Below are positions 16,232 to 24,782 of a DNA stretch of 32,148 nt, in pieces. Source of the DNA: Algoriphagus sp. (lineage in GTDB: Bacteria > Bacteroidota > Bacteroidia > Cytophagales > Cyclobacteriaceae); contig JAURGC010000011.1 of assembly GCA_030833985.1 (NCBI GenBank), positions 1 through 32,148 of the forward strand. Direction: 5' to 3'. A program made the position numbers and the translations under genes. Every line of letters starts with the position of its first letter. Positions within the stretch are counted from its first letter, which is position 1. Below the pieces are notes generated by a model, which worked only from the letters and a program-made list of their open reading frames with translations, was not told the DNA's origin and did no database searches.

Positions 16232-17467
16232 ATGGAAACTCAGAGTTTGTTGTACCTGCTGGTAGGGGTGCTTGCTTTTGGTTTTATTGTACCCCAACTA
16301 TTAGAGTTCTTGCAGGTGTACCATCCAAGCAGGAAAATACCAGATACCCTAGCTGAATACCTAAGCCTGACCAAATTAGAAGAAAGTAAATCTTATCAGC
16401 GGGTGAATTTCAATTTTAAAGTAATTACGAGCAGTTTTACTTTTCTTTTGACTCTCCTCTGTGTCACCCAAGGGTGGTTTGGTGCAATAGATACTTGGAT
16501 TGTAAGCTTTGGTCATTCTCCATTAATGAATTCGCTTCTATTTTTTGGGTTGATCTATGTGGCATCAGACGTGCTGAGCCTGCCTTTTGATTACTACAGA
16601 ACCTTTTTAATTGAGGAAAAGTTTGGGTTCAATAAAACCACTCTGCGTACTTTTTTTTTAGATAAGTTGAAAGCTTATGCCTTATCCTTGCTCATAGGGG
16701 GAGGTTTGATGCTGATTTTTCTTTGGTTGGTCCATACCATGGGTCCCCAGTTCTGGTGGCAGTTTTGGCTACTTGCAGGGGTTTTTATGATCTTGGTGAA
16801 TGTGGGCTATACCGCATGGATCCTTCCTTTGTTCAATACGCTGACTCCATTAGCCGAAGGAGAGGTACGAGATAAGTTGCTACAGTATGCGTCAAAGGTG
16901 GATTTCTCCATCCAGCATATTTTTGTGATGGATGGAAGCCGCCGGTCTGCGAAAGCAAACGCATTTTTCTCAGGATTAGGTAAGCAAAAAAAAGTGGTGC
17001 TCTACGACACCCTATTGGAGCAGCATACTCCGGAGGAATTGGTGGCAGTATTGGCCCATGAAATTGGACACTACAAGAAAAATCACTTGAAATGGAGCAT
17101 GCTGATTTCTCTTCTCCAAGTGGGGATACTTCTATTTTTGTTGGGTCAAGTCGTTTTTTCGGAAACGATGAGTATGGCCTTAGGAGGAAGCAGCTGGTCA
17201 GTACAGTTGAATATTTTGGGTTTCACAATGCTCTTTGCACCGCTATCCATGATCCTAGGAATTGGAATGAACTGGCTCAGTCGCAAGCATGAATTTGAGG
17301 CGGATCACTATGCCAAAGAAACCTTTGGAGGCAAGCCGCTGGCAGAGGCCTTGAAAACGCTTTCGGTAAAAACCCTAAGTACCATCCATCCTCATCCTTG
17401 GTACGTGTTTGTCAACTGCTCCCATCCACCTCTCCTGGAGCGCTTGAAACGACTTGAGGAGGAATAA
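16232..17467 (+). CDS. M48 family zinc metalloprotease (Ste24/CAAX prenyl protease 1 type)
   Basis: A 411-residue membrane-embedded zinc protease. The zinc motif is HEIGH at 276-280 within LAHEIGHYKKNHLK, and the third ligand is the first Glu (about 354) of EFEADHYA, which is the M48A pattern. Several transmembrane helices precede and follow the active site, and the segment LPFDYYRTFLIEEKFGFNKTT is typical of the Ste24 subgroup. In bacteria the natural substrates are mostly unknown; a role in membrane protein quality control is inference. The ATG directly follows the porP/sprF stop by five bases. Because of this tight spacing, a role linked to envelope proteins is worth considering, but the same enzyme occurs in many contexts. 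Confidence 0.93.
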   Translation: METQSLLYLLVGVLAFGFIVPQLLEFLQVYHPSRKIPDTLAEYLSLTKLEESKSYQRVNFNFKVITSSFTFLLTLLCVTQGWFGAIDTWIVSFGHSPLMNSLLFFGLIYVASDVLSLPFDYYRTFLIEEKFGFNKTTLRTFFLDKLKAYALSLLIGGGLMLIFLWLVHTMGPQFWWQFWLLAGVFMILVNVGYTAWILPLFNTLTPLAEGEVRDKLLQYASKVDFSIQHIFVMDGSRRSAKANAFFSGLGKQKKVVLYDTLLEQHTPEELVAVLAHEIGHYKKNHLKWSMLISLLQVGILLFLLGQVVFSETMSMALGGSSWSVQLNILGFTMLFAPLSMILGIGMNWLSRKHEFEADHYAKETFGGKPLAEALKTLSVKTLSTIHPHPWYVFVNCSHPPLLERLKRLEEE

Positions 17468-17495
17468 AACCAAAGTTCGGTAAATGTGGCTGTAT

Positions 17496-17516
17496 AAATA
17501 AGCGTGCTTATTTTTG
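17496..17516 (+). promoter_or_regulatory. -7 box (TATTTTTG) overlapping a small hairpin, between the M48 and PhyH genes
   Basis: TATTTTTG at 17509-17516 is an exact TAnnTTTG match 41 bp before the PhyH ATG. The same bases form the 3' arm of a 7-bp hairpin AAATAAG-CGTG-CTTATTT (17496-17513) followed by more T. It may be a promoter, a weak AU-rich terminator of the preceding gene, or both. Confidence 0.45.
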
Positions 17517-17557
17517 CAAAAAAAAATCCTAAATTTCAGAGAAAGACTTGTTTACAC

Positions 17558-18436
17558 ATGAGAGACCTTGCCGATTTTGGATACCCACTTAGCGACCTGT
17601 TTACACAGCCAAAAACGATTAACGAATGGGAGCGGTACCGTTTGTCTGCCGAACAAATTGATTTTTTTCACGAAAATGGATATTTAGCTGGGGTAAAACT
17701 TTTAGATGAATCCCAGCTAGTAGCCTTAAACAAGGCTTTGGAAGAGGTAATGGATCCCAAGCATGCTAGGCATGCCTTATTTCATGAATTTCATAGCAAC
17801 GAGTCTTCAAATCCTGATACAGTTTTGTTTCATTCACTCGGACACTGGCGGATAGCGGAGGCTTTTCACGATGCAATTTGGAATCCAGCGTTTCGAATGG
17901 TTGCTAGCCAATTGCTTGGAGACCGAGGTGTTCGTTTTTGGCACGATCAATTGTTTTGCAAGCCTGCACACCATGGAGGTGTGGTAGCTTGGCACCAAGA
18001 TTATTCCTATTGGACACGCACGGTGGACATGCAACATTTGACCTGCTGGTGTGGACTGGATGATGCCACGGTGGAAAATGGCTGCTTGCAGTATGTACCT
18101 GGGTCTCATCGCTGGGGGCTTTTGGAAAAGCCTACTCTTGCCGGTGAGATGGATGGGCTGAAGGCAATGCTTTCGGAGGAACAAAGAGCCCAATTTAAGC
18201 CGGTAGCAATTCCATTAAAAGCTGGTTATGCAGCATTTCACCATCCCTTGTTGGTACATGGGAGCTATGCCAACTATTCCCCTCGATCTAGAAAAGCCTT
18301 TGTACTAAATGTTTTTGCAGATGGGACACTCTCCGATTCAGATGAACCCTTACTAGCTGGTGTTCCTGTGATTCCAAAAGGAGAAAAAATGGGTGGTAAA
18401 TTTTTCCCCCTACTATTTGACCCTAAAAACCTGTAA
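17558..18436 (+). CDS. Phytanoyl-CoA dioxygenase (PhyH) family Fe(II)/2-oxoglutarate oxygenase
   Basis: A 292-residue soluble non-haem iron oxygenase. The iron-binding facial triad is visible: H146-x-D148 in WHQDYSYW and distal H234 in LLVHGSYANYSPRSRK, with R245 as the likely 2-oxoglutarate anchor. QYVPGSHRWG is the usual strand before the distal histidine. Members hydroxylate many small molecules, so the substrate cannot be predicted. I use the ATG at 17558 (MRDLADFGYPLS); the open frame continues to a GTG at 17504 but that stretch contains the -7 box and hairpin and codes for lysine-rich non-conserved sequence. It follows the M48 gene on the same strand and is followed by a DUF808 gene after about 100 bp. 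Confidence 0.88.
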   Translation: MRDLADFGYPLSDLFTQPKTINEWERYRLSAEQIDFFHENGYLAGVKLLDESQLVALNKALEEVMDPKHARHALFHEFHSNESSNPDTVLFHSLGHWRIAEAFHDAIWNPAFRMVASQLLGDRGVRFWHDQLFCKPAHHGGVVAWHQDYSYWTRTVDMQHLTCWCGLDDATVENGCLQYVPGSHRWGLLEKPTLAGEMDGLKAMLSEEQRAQFKPVAIPLKAGYAAFHHPLLVHGSYANYSPRSRKAFVLNVFADGTLSDSDEPLLAGVPVIPKGEKMGGKFFPLLFDPKNL

Positions 18437-18441
18437 ATTTG
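18434..18441 (+). promoter_or_regulatory. Possible -7 box for the DUF808 gene
   Basis: TAAATTTG overlaps the PhyH stop codon and matches TAnnTTTG, 96 bp before the DUF808 ATG. No TTG at the right -33 spacing (the nearest is 14 bases away), so this is weak. Confidence 0.25.
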
Positions 18442-18537
18442 CCATTCTAATCCCGTTTCCCGCATGTCTAGCTGGAGGATAGTATCCAATTGTACGGTAC
18501 TTGGCGATCACGTGCTTCGTATTTTAATTTTCAAATA

Positions 18538-19410
18538 ATGGCTTCTGGACTATTTGCTTTATTAGATGATATCGCTACCCTGATGGATGATGTAGCCGTA
18601 ATGAGTAAAATAGCAGCGAAGAAAACTGCAGGGATTTTAGGCGATGATCTCGCAGTCAATGCAGAGAAGGCTTCTGGATTTGTGTCTGATCGAGAATTAC
18701 CGGTGCTTTGGGCTATTACCAAAGGCTCGGCATTGAATAAGCTCCTAATTCTTCCTTTTGCCTTTCTTTTAAGCGCATTTGTTCCACTAGCCATTACTGT
18801 GATTTTAGTACTTGGGGGTCTTTATTTAGCCTACGAAGGAGCGGAGAAAATCCTTGCCTATATTTTTCCACATCCTGCCGAAAAAGAAGAAGATTTCGAT
18901 TTTGAAATCACCAATGAAGAAATTTTAGCCATCGAAAAGAAAAAAATAAAGTCGGCCATTACGACCGATTTTATCCTTTCTGTAGAAATTGTCATCATTG
19001 CGATGAGCACAGTGGTAGGCCAACCTTTAGTGAATCAAGTAGCTGTGGTATCATTAATTGCCTTGATCGCAACGGTGGGAGTCTATGGAATTGTGGCTTT
19101 GGTAGTCCGAATGGATGAGTTTGGATTTAAATTAATAGCCCTCAATGATCGTGAGGATAGCGTCTCAGACAAGGTAGGCTGGATGTTGGTTAATGCCTTG
19201 CCTCATTTTGTTCGAGGGATTGGCTTTATTGGGACTTTAGCTTTGTTATTGGTTTCAGGTGGTATTTTTTCGCATAACCTTCCTTTTTTTCACCATCTTT
19301 TGCCTACTTGGCCAGATATAGTCAAAGAATTTCTTTTTGGATTGGCAGTAGGATTTGTGGTAGTAATCCCCGTGATACTTTTTCAGAAGGCTCAAAAAAA
19401 ATCAAGGTAA
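18538..19410 (+). CDS. DUF808 (YedI-like) inner-membrane protein
   Basis: A 290-residue polytopic membrane protein of the DUF808/YedI family, function unknown. The family N-terminus MASGLFALLDDIATLMDDVA is intact, followed by a Lys/Ala-rich amphipathic segment, AVNAEKASGF, RELPVLWAITKGS and about six to eight hydrophobic helices; the loop after helix 2 has FPHPAEKEEDFDFE. I choose the ATG at 18538 because the family starts there; the ATG at 18490 would add 16 non-conserved residues. The start is preceded by TTTTCAAATA and no Shine-Dalgarno sequence. There is about 100 bp to the PhyH gene before it and 57 bp to the ThuA-like gene after it, so co-transcription is uncertain. Confidence 0.88.
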   Translation: MASGLFALLDDIATLMDDVAVMSKIAAKKTAGILGDDLAVNAEKASGFVSDRELPVLWAITKGSALNKLLILPFAFLLSAFVPLAITVILVLGGLYLAYEGAEKILAYIFPHPAEKEEDFDFEITNEEILAIEKKKIKSAITTDFILSVEIVIIAMSTVVGQPLVNQVAVVSLIALIATVGVYGIVALVVRMDEFGFKLIALNDREDSVSDKVGWMLVNALPHFVRGIGFIGTLALLLVSGGIFSHNLPFFHHLLPTWPDIVKEFLFGLAVGFVVVIPVILFQKAQKKSR

Positions 19411-19467
19411 GATTTAATTTGAAAGCCGAGGATTATACCTATTTTCAAAGCATCTAAATCTGTTTAT

Positions 19468-20487
19468 ATGAAGGTTTTACTCCAACAATTTTTCAGTTTT
19501 TTACTTCTTTCCCTTCTTCTTCCCCAGTGGGGGTTTGGACAATTAGGGGAGTCCTACCTGCGCTTTGAAGGGGGAAAAGGTCTAGGTGAAGGCAAGCACA
19601 TTGTACTGGTAGCTGGTGACGACGAATACAGATCGGAAGAATCCATGCCCATGTTAGCCAAGATTTTATCCTCTCATCATGGGTTTAAAACTACAGTGCT
19701 ATTCCCCATTGATCCCAATACCGGGGACGTGGTGCCCAACTATCAAAATAACATTCCAGGGCTGGAGCAACTTGCTTCAGCAGATTTAGTAATTGTGTTG
19801 ATTCGATTCCGGGAGTTGCCTGATGCCCAGGCAAAGTACTTAGAGGACTATCTTTTGGCTGGTAAGCCCATTATTGGCTTGCGAACATCCACACATGGCT
19901 TTGCCTATCAAAAAAATAAGGATTCCAAATTTGCCAAGTGGGATTGGACGAGTAAAATACCGGGATGGGAGCAAGGATTTGGGAAGCGTATCTTTGGCGA
20001 AACTTGGATCAATCACCACGGTGTTCATGGCAAAGAAGGAACTAGAGGGTTGGTCGATGGGGTAAAGCAAAGCGCCAATCATCCTGTTCTTCGCGGTGTT
20101 AAAGATATTTGGGGTCCTTCAGATGTGTATGGCATCAAAAATTTACCAGCCGATGCAGAGGTTTTGGTGTTTGGGCAATCTACAGCAGGAATGAATGACC
20201 AAGCCCCGCTCATCTGGGAAAAGTCAGTGATGCCGATTGCTTGGACCAAGCCTTATCAGCTTGAAGGAGGAAAGCAAGGAATGGCTTTTGCCTCAACTAT
20301 GGGGGCTTCCTTAGACTTTCAAAGTGCTGATTTGAGAAGACTAGTCATTAATGCTTCTTTTTGGTTGTTGGGCATGGGTGATGTGATTACTCCGGATTTG
20401 AATGTAGAATATGTAGGCCCCTTTCAGCCTACTCCCTTTGGATTTGACACCTTCCGCAAGGGCATGCGTGTACAGGATTTTAAGTAG
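19468..20487 (+). CDS. Exported ThuA-like (trehalose-utilisation/glutamine-amidotransferase-fold) protein
   Basis: A 339-residue protein with a signal peptide (MKVLLQQFFSFLLLSLLLPQWGFG, cleavage near residue 24) followed by a ThuA-like domain: GKHIVLVAGDDEYRSEESMPMLAKIL, a Rossmann-like class I glutamine-amidotransferase-type fold start, then DLVIVLIRFRELPDAQ, GKPIIGLRTSTHGF and NHHGVHGKE, HPVLRGV. ThuA-type proteins are tied to sugar catabolism (trehalose and 3-keto-sugar routes in proteobacteria), but the biochemical activity of exported members is not established. The usual nucleophile cysteine of glutamine amidotransferases is not obvious. A sugar epimerase-like gene follows on the same strand after 117 bp, which supports a carbohydrate role by context only. 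Confidence 0.78.
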   Translation: MKVLLQQFFSFLLLSLLLPQWGFGQLGESYLRFEGGKGLGEGKHIVLVAGDDEYRSEESMPMLAKILSSHHGFKTTVLFPIDPNTGDVVPNYQNNIPGLEQLASADLVIVLIRFRELPDAQAKYLEDYLLAGKPIIGLRTSTHGFAYQKNKDSKFAKWDWTSKIPGWEQGFGKRIFGETWINHHGVHGKEGTRGLVDGVKQSANHPVLRGVKDIWGPSDVYGIKNLPADAEVLVFGQSTAGMNDQAPLIWEKSVMPIAWTKPYQLEGGKQGMAFASTMGASLDFQSADLRRLVINASFWLLGMGDVITPDLNVEYVGPFQPTPFGFDTFRKGMRVQDFK

Positions 20488-20604
20488 GTAGTTGTATCGA
20501 GTAGGAAGTTTCAAGATGAATTAGATGAGTTATTTTCATCCTAATAAAATCCCTACTTTGTTCAATCAATTAGAATATTTTCCTTTTACATTACTCCATT
20601 TCCC

Positions 20605-21456
20605 ATGACTAAAATAGGTTTCAACGTACTCGCCTGGTCGGCTGAAATTTCACCAAAGCTTTTTCCGATTTTGGATCGTCTGAAAACAATTGGCTATCAC
20701 GGAGCTGAGTTTTTTATTGGAGATACAGATGCTTCTTCATGTCGCCTAGTGGGAGATTATTGCAAAAAAATAGGATTGGAAGTGACAGCAGTCACTGTGA
20801 TGAGTGCAGCAGATAACCCCATTTCTCCCGATCCGTTAGTTCGGCAAAAAGCGAAGGAAAAACTCTGCTGGGTAATCGATCGGGCTGCAGATTTGGGTGC
20901 ACAGGTGCTGTGTGGACCTTTTCATTCTGCATTTGCCACCTTTGCTGCACGAGCACCTTTGCCAGAGGAATACGAATGGTCGGCGGAGGTACTACGTGAG
21001 GCAGGAGCCTACGCTCAAGGCTTGGGCATATTACTTACTCCCGAGGCGCTTAATCGATTTGAATGCTACTTAGTCAATACCATGGGGCAGCTCAATTACC
21101 TGCTTGCACAGGTCAATCATCCCAATGTTCAGGGCATGTTTGATACCCATCATGCAAATATGGAAGAGAAAAAACTTGGGCTTGCAATCGAACAGATTGC
21201 ACCGCGATTGCGACATGTGCATATCTCAGAAAATGATCGAGGTACACCAGGCTCTGGGCATGTGGACTTTGACGAGACCTTCGCCACATTAAAGAAAGTG
21301 GGCTTTTCGGGCTGGCTGACTATAGAAGGTTTTTCGCGGAATGACCCAGACTTTGCCAATGCAATTGGGGTTTGGCGCGAGTTTTCTGACCCTTGGGAAA
21401 TGGCTGAGCAGGGCTACCAGCTCATCAGTCAGATGTGTTTCAAACACGGATTGTAG
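20605..21456 (+). CDS. Ketose 3-epimerase-like TIM-barrel protein (sugar phosphate isomerase/epimerase family)
   Basis: A 283-residue cytoplasmic protein of the xylose-isomerase-like TIM-barrel superfamily. It looks close to the D-tagatose/D-psicose 3-epimerases: the metal quartet can be placed at E147 (LLTPEALNRFE), D180 (GMFDTHHANMEE), H206 (HVHISENDRGTPGSG) and E241 (LTIEGFS), with R212 also conserved; the spacing between these matches the DTE family (E152, D185, H211, E246 in the Pseudomonas enzyme, as I recall it). The N-terminus MTKIGFNVLAW and GYHGAEFFIGD also fit. The reaction is therefore probably C3 epimerisation of a ketose or a related sugar isomerisation. Exact substrate unknown. 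It follows the ThuA-like gene and converges with the ARH gene. Confidence 0.82.
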   Translation: MTKIGFNVLAWSAEISPKLFPILDRLKTIGYHGAEFFIGDTDASSCRLVGDYCKKIGLEVTAVTVMSAADNPISPDPLVRQKAKEKLCWVIDRAADLGAQVLCGPFHSAFATFAARAPLPEEYEWSAEVLREAGAYAQGLGILLTPEALNRFECYLVNTMGQLNYLLAQVNHPNVQGMFDTHHANMEEKKLGLAIEQIAPRLRHVHISENDRGTPGSGHVDFDETFATLKKVGFSGWLTIEGFSRNDPDFANAIGVWREFSDPWEMAEQGYQLISQMCFKHGL

Positions 21457-21480
21457 CAAATTTTAGGATGGCTTAGGGAT

Positions 21481-22833
21481 TTACTTTTTGGGGATATACC
21501 AGCTGTTGTTGGCTAGGTCTACGCCACCCATGAGTTCTTCCTGAACCACGCGATCAATGATCCACAATCCTTTTTGGGCCATGGATTCAAAGGTGTCAAT
21601 ACCCTCATTGGGGAAGCCCACTCGTGTACGGTGAATGTGAAATTTGTCAGAAAATTTCCGCCCAAAGGCTTTTTCTACACCCTCTTTCCCAAGGATAAAG
21701 CCAAGTAATCCTCCCCAGGTGGCAGTGGGATTGTCGGAATCCCATCCCGCCAAAGCGCCTATTTTGATGGTTTCCTTGAGGTCCCCTTCTCCGTAGAATA
21801 AACTCACAAGGCTTGCAGCAAAGTTGATGCCGGCCGCATAGCAACCGTTGCAATAGAGGTTTTTACTCGTCATCGTATAGCCGTCAAGTTGGTCGACTTG
21901 GTAGCGTTGGTAAATCGAGTCACGTGCTTGTTCCCATGGAATTTTGGAAGTATATAAGCTCTTCACATAGTGATACATAGCTGCAGGGTAGGAGGTCTTG
22001 GGGAATTCTGCTGCGGCCTGGTCGGCGAATTTGAACAGTTGCGGTTTGATGGGTAAGGTGGTATCTAGTGTGGCAGAAAGTGAAAACAACCGAACATAAA
22101 AGGCAGAAATCCACTCACTTTCTTCACGAGCGGTCGTTTGAATAGGGAGTGTAGCCATTCTTACCGCCATATCTGGCCTTCCGGGGGAGTAGAGGCCAAA
22201 GATCTCCGTCGTGAGTTGGGCATCAATCATCTCGAATTCTGGATTGTTTTTTGGGTCAGCAGTGGCTGGAGGAACAAATCCTTCCTTCATTAGGTCCAAG
22301 GCTTTTTGATTAGATACCCAGAGGTAGTTTTCTTCCTCTAATTTAATGTGCTTTATCCATCCGTCACGAATTTGCTCTCCAGTTAGCATCGAAGTTTGGT
22401 TTTGAAGGAGTAGTTCTTGGTACATGTATTCGATATCCGTGTCGTCATCTGCCCCCCAAAGGCTGTCTTCATCGACAAAGATAAAATCGATGGTTGAAGA
22501 GATGGCACTTGGAGTATTTCCGGACCAAATATTAGGCTGGTCGGCCTTGCCCCAATTGGCACGTGTATAAAAAGGACCCGTTTTGATGTCGCCAATAGTT
22601 CCAATTTTATCCATTTCAGTCACCAGTCCTGTCCAGTTGGCAATACAGGTTGCCAACCAAAATCCTTCTAGCTTTTCAGCATAGGCCGCCCGATCTATGG
22701 TTAGGTCTGTTGCCTTGGGGCTATATGCTGAGTAGTTTAAGCTTGGATTTTTGTCTGTGATCTGCTGTGCTTGAATCCATGTCAAATTCAGGATAAAAAG
22801 TAGACTTGCGAAAATGGATCGGGTTAAGGTCAT
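21481..22833 (-). CDS. Exported ADP-ribosylglycohydrolase (ARH/DraG) family protein
   Basis: A 450-residue member of the ADP-ribosylglycohydrolase fold. It carries a signal peptide (MTLTRSIFASLLFILNLTWIQA), so it acts in the periplasm or outside, unlike cytosolic DraG. Both metal-binding motifs are present: WGADDDTDIEYMY (G127-D133 region) and GWDSDNPTATWGGLLG (about 363-378), the latter corresponding to GGDxDT of DraG/ARH. Members cleave N- or O-glycosidic bonds to ribose, including ADP-ribose on proteins; the preferred substrate here is unknown. It is the last gene of a three-gene minus-strand cluster, 30 bp after ribokinase, which suggests that the released product is a ribose compound taken up and phosphorylated. 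The protein is longer than DraG (about 300), with extra N-terminal and middle segments. Confidence 0.87.
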   Translation of the reverse strand: MTLTRSIFASLLFILNLTWIQAQQITDKNPSLNYSAYSPKATDLTIDRAAYAEKLEGFWLATCIANWTGLVTEMDKIGTIGDIKTGPFYTRANWGKADQPNIWSGNTPSAISSTIDFIFVDEDSLWGADDDTDIEYMYQELLLQNQTSMLTGEQIRDGWIKHIKLEEENYLWVSNQKALDLMKEGFVPPATADPKNNPEFEMIDAQLTTEIFGLYSPGRPDMAVRMATLPIQTTAREESEWISAFYVRLFSLSATLDTTLPIKPQLFKFADQAAAEFPKTSYPAAMYHYVKSLYTSKIPWEQARDSIYQRYQVDQLDGYTMTSKNLYCNGCYAAGINFAASLVSLFYGEGDLKETIKIGALAGWDSDNPTATWGGLLGFILGKEGVEKAFGRKFSDKFHIHRTRVGFPNEGIDTFESMAQKGLWIIDRVVQEELMGGVDLANNSWYIPKK

Positions 22834-22863
22834 GGGTTGGGTAATGTTTAGAAACTTGAAATT

Positions 22864-23763
22864 TTAAACTAATTCAGATCGGAAAGGGGCAGAAGCTTGT
22901 GCACCCATTCGTGTTACGGAAATCGATGCCGCTTTGGTGGCCAGGGTAATGGCATCTTTCCAATTCATTCCCTCAGCAAGGCCTAGAGCTAGGCTTCCAT
23001 TAAATACATCTCCCGCAGCTGTGGTATCTACTGCGTTTACCTTCTTTGCAGGTATCTGGTATTCTTGAGTTGAATTTTGAAAGTAAGTTCCCTTCTCTCC
23101 AAGAGTTAGGAGTACTTGTTTTACTCCCTTACTACGAAACCAATGGGCGATTTTTGGATAGTCCGAATCGGAATCACAGGGCATTCCTGTAAGTAGGGAG
23201 GCCTCTGTTTCGTTGGGCGTAATTAAAAAAAGCTGTTCGTAGATAGATTCAGGAAGTTTTTGAGCAGGAGCAGGATTTAAAATTAGATTTATATTTTCCT
23301 TCTGGGCGTAGCTTGCAAGGAAGGAAATGGTATCGATGGGAATTTCAAGCTGGCAAAGTATAAAGTCATGGCTGGGAATGCCCTGTAGGGCTGCTTGAAT
23401 ATCAGATGGACTTAGCGTGGCGTTTGCACCTGGGGCAACCACAATGGTATTTTCTCCTTGCTCATTGACAGTAATGAGTGCTATTCCTGAGGCCTTTTCT
23501 TTATCTTCAAGTACCAAGTGGGTTGAAATACCTTCCTTTTCTAGGCCTTCTCGGGTTTGTTTTCCAAAAAGGTCTTTCCCTACCTTACTAATGAAGGTGA
23601 CCTCCGCTCCCATTCTAGCAGCAGCCACAGCCTGGTTGGCACCTTTTCCTCCTTGAAAAAGAAAAAAATCGCCTCCGACCAAGGTTTCGCCTGGTTTGGG
23701 GAAACGTTCGGTTTTTACGACTAGATCGGTGTTTGAACTACCAACTACAACTACATGTGCCAT
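22864..23763 (-). CDS. rbsK: Ribokinase (PfkB family)
   Basis: Cytoplasmic kinase that converts ribose to ribose 5-phosphate. The 299-residue protein has both PfkB signatures: GGDFFLFQGGKGANQAVAAARMGA near residue 35 and AVDTTAAGDVFNGSLALGLAEG near residue 250, with catalytic Asp in DTTAAGD; DTTAAGD rather than DTxGAGD is usual in RbsK. Substrate-side residues (N-T-D at the start, SSNTDLVVK, NPAPAQ and LITPNETEASLLTG) are consistent with ribokinase. The frame is open for 80 more codons upstream, but that region is the end of the GRP permease gene, so the ATG at 23763 is the start, 17 bp after the permease stop. Length is standard (about 300). Confidence 0.93.
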   Translation of the reverse strand: MAHVVVVGSSNTDLVVKTERFPKPGETLVGGDFFLFQGGKGANQAVAAARMGAEVTFISKVGKDLFGKQTREGLEKEGISTHLVLEDKEKASGIALITVNEQGENTIVVAPGANATLSPSDIQAALQGIPSHDFILCQLEIPIDTISFLASYAQKENINLILNPAPAQKLPESIYEQLFLITPNETEASLLTGMPCDSDSDYPKIAHWFRSKGVKQVLLTLGEKGTYFQNSTQEYQIPAKKVNAVDTTAAGDVFNGSLALGLAEGMNWKDAITLATKAASISVTRMGAQASAPFRSELV

Positions 23764-23780
23764 GATGAAAGCAAGGGGGA

Positions 23781-24782
23781 TTAGACTAGTTTGGAATAAA
23801 CGATTAATCCTATTCCCAATAAAAATAAGATAAACATCATTTTTAATAAGATATGTTTGGAGGCGGGTAAGGCCTTGAATTCTTTCCATACATACACTCC
23901 CCAAAAAGCAGCTACCATAGTGGCTCCCTGACCCAATCCATAAGAAATTGCTGGGCCTGCCATATCCGAGGCAATAATACTGAAAGCCATTCCTATACAC
24001 CAAATTATCCCGCCTAAAATCCCTGTTAAATGGGTTTTAAAGCTCCCTTTAAAGTAATCTGAATAGCTTACCGGTGTTCCAACAAATGGTCGTCGCATTA
24101 GCAAGGTGTTGAACAGGAAGTTGCTTCCAAAAATACCCAAAGCGAAAAGCACTACCGCCGAATAAGGACTTAACTTACCTGGAAGCGGTTGGGTGAAATC
24201 TAAAAACATAGCATCAGCCACATATTTGTAAAAAAAACCCATTAGGATGCCCGCTACCATAGACAAAATCAATCCTTTAGTTGGGCTTTTGGTTTGGTCT
24301 TTAGGAAGGCTGCGGTAGGCATTTGCATTGAGTAAAATGGCAAGGATGACTAGGGCCACACCCCCAAACAAAAGTCCTACATCTCCAATAGGATTTTGAG
24401 CGTAATTTACTGCTACTCCAATGACTAAGGCTAGCCCAATACCCACGGGAAAGGCTACTGCCATTCCTGAGATAGAAATCGCTGCCCCTAGTAAAATATT
24501 GGCGGCATTGAATACAATCCCCCCAAAAAATGCGGAGCTTAATGAGCTGAAATCTGCTTGTTGAAGGTCAGCTATAAAACTTCTCCCTTGCTCTCCAGAA
24601 CTGCCTAAAGTGAATGCAAAAATTAGAGAAAGAATCACTATTCCAATTACATAATCCCAGTAAAAGAGTTCAAAACGCCAACTCGAGGAAGCCAGCTTTT
24701 GAGTGTTGGCCCAAGATCCCCAGCAAATCATGGTGATGGCGCTAAATAAAACTGCGGTGGTGTACGTTTCAATGATAAACAT
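23781..24782 (-). CDS. GRP-family sugar permease (ribose/glucose porter, DMT superfamily)
   Basis: A 333-residue, roughly ten-helix inner-membrane protein. The pattern TAVLFSAITMICWGSWANTQKL, FYWDYVIGI, FPVGIGLALVIGV and SYGLGQGATMVAAFWGVYVWKEF fits the glucose/ribose porter (GRP, RbsU-like) family of the drug/metabolite transporter superfamily, whose members import ribose or glucose by proton symport. It resembles RhaT-type transporters more distantly. The gene heads the minus-strand cluster permease - ribokinase - ARH, with 17-bp and 30-bp gaps, and its substrate is most simply ribose by association. No TAnnTTTG box is seen in the 246 bp upstream; a 27-bp palindrome 138 bp before the ATG is the only visible candidate site. 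Confidence 0.85.
   Translation of the reverse strand: MFIIETYTTAVLFSAITMICWGSWANTQKLASSSWRFELFYWDYVIGIVILSLIFAFTLGSSGEQGRSFIADLQQADFSSLSSAFFGGIVFNAANILLGAAISISGMAVAFPVGIGLALVIGVAVNYAQNPIGDVGLLFGGVALVILAILLNANAYRSLPKDQTKSPTKGLILSMVAGILMGFFYKYVADAMFLDFTQPLPGKLSPYSAVVLFALGIFGSNFLFNTLLMRRPFVGTPVSYSDYFKGSFKTHLTGILGGIIWCIGMAFSIIASDMAGPAISYGLGQGATMVAAFWGVYVWKEFKALPASKHILLKMMFILFLLGIGLIVYSKLV

Noticed and set aside
18501-18516. Possible sigma-54 promoter (TGGCGA...GC) before the DUF808 gene
   Set aside because: GG and GC elements are separated by 9 instead of 10 bases and the consensus around them is poor.
23764-24003. N-terminal extension of ribokinase
   Set aside because: Overlaps the end of the GRP permease gene in another frame; the ribokinase fold starts at MAHVVVVGSSN.
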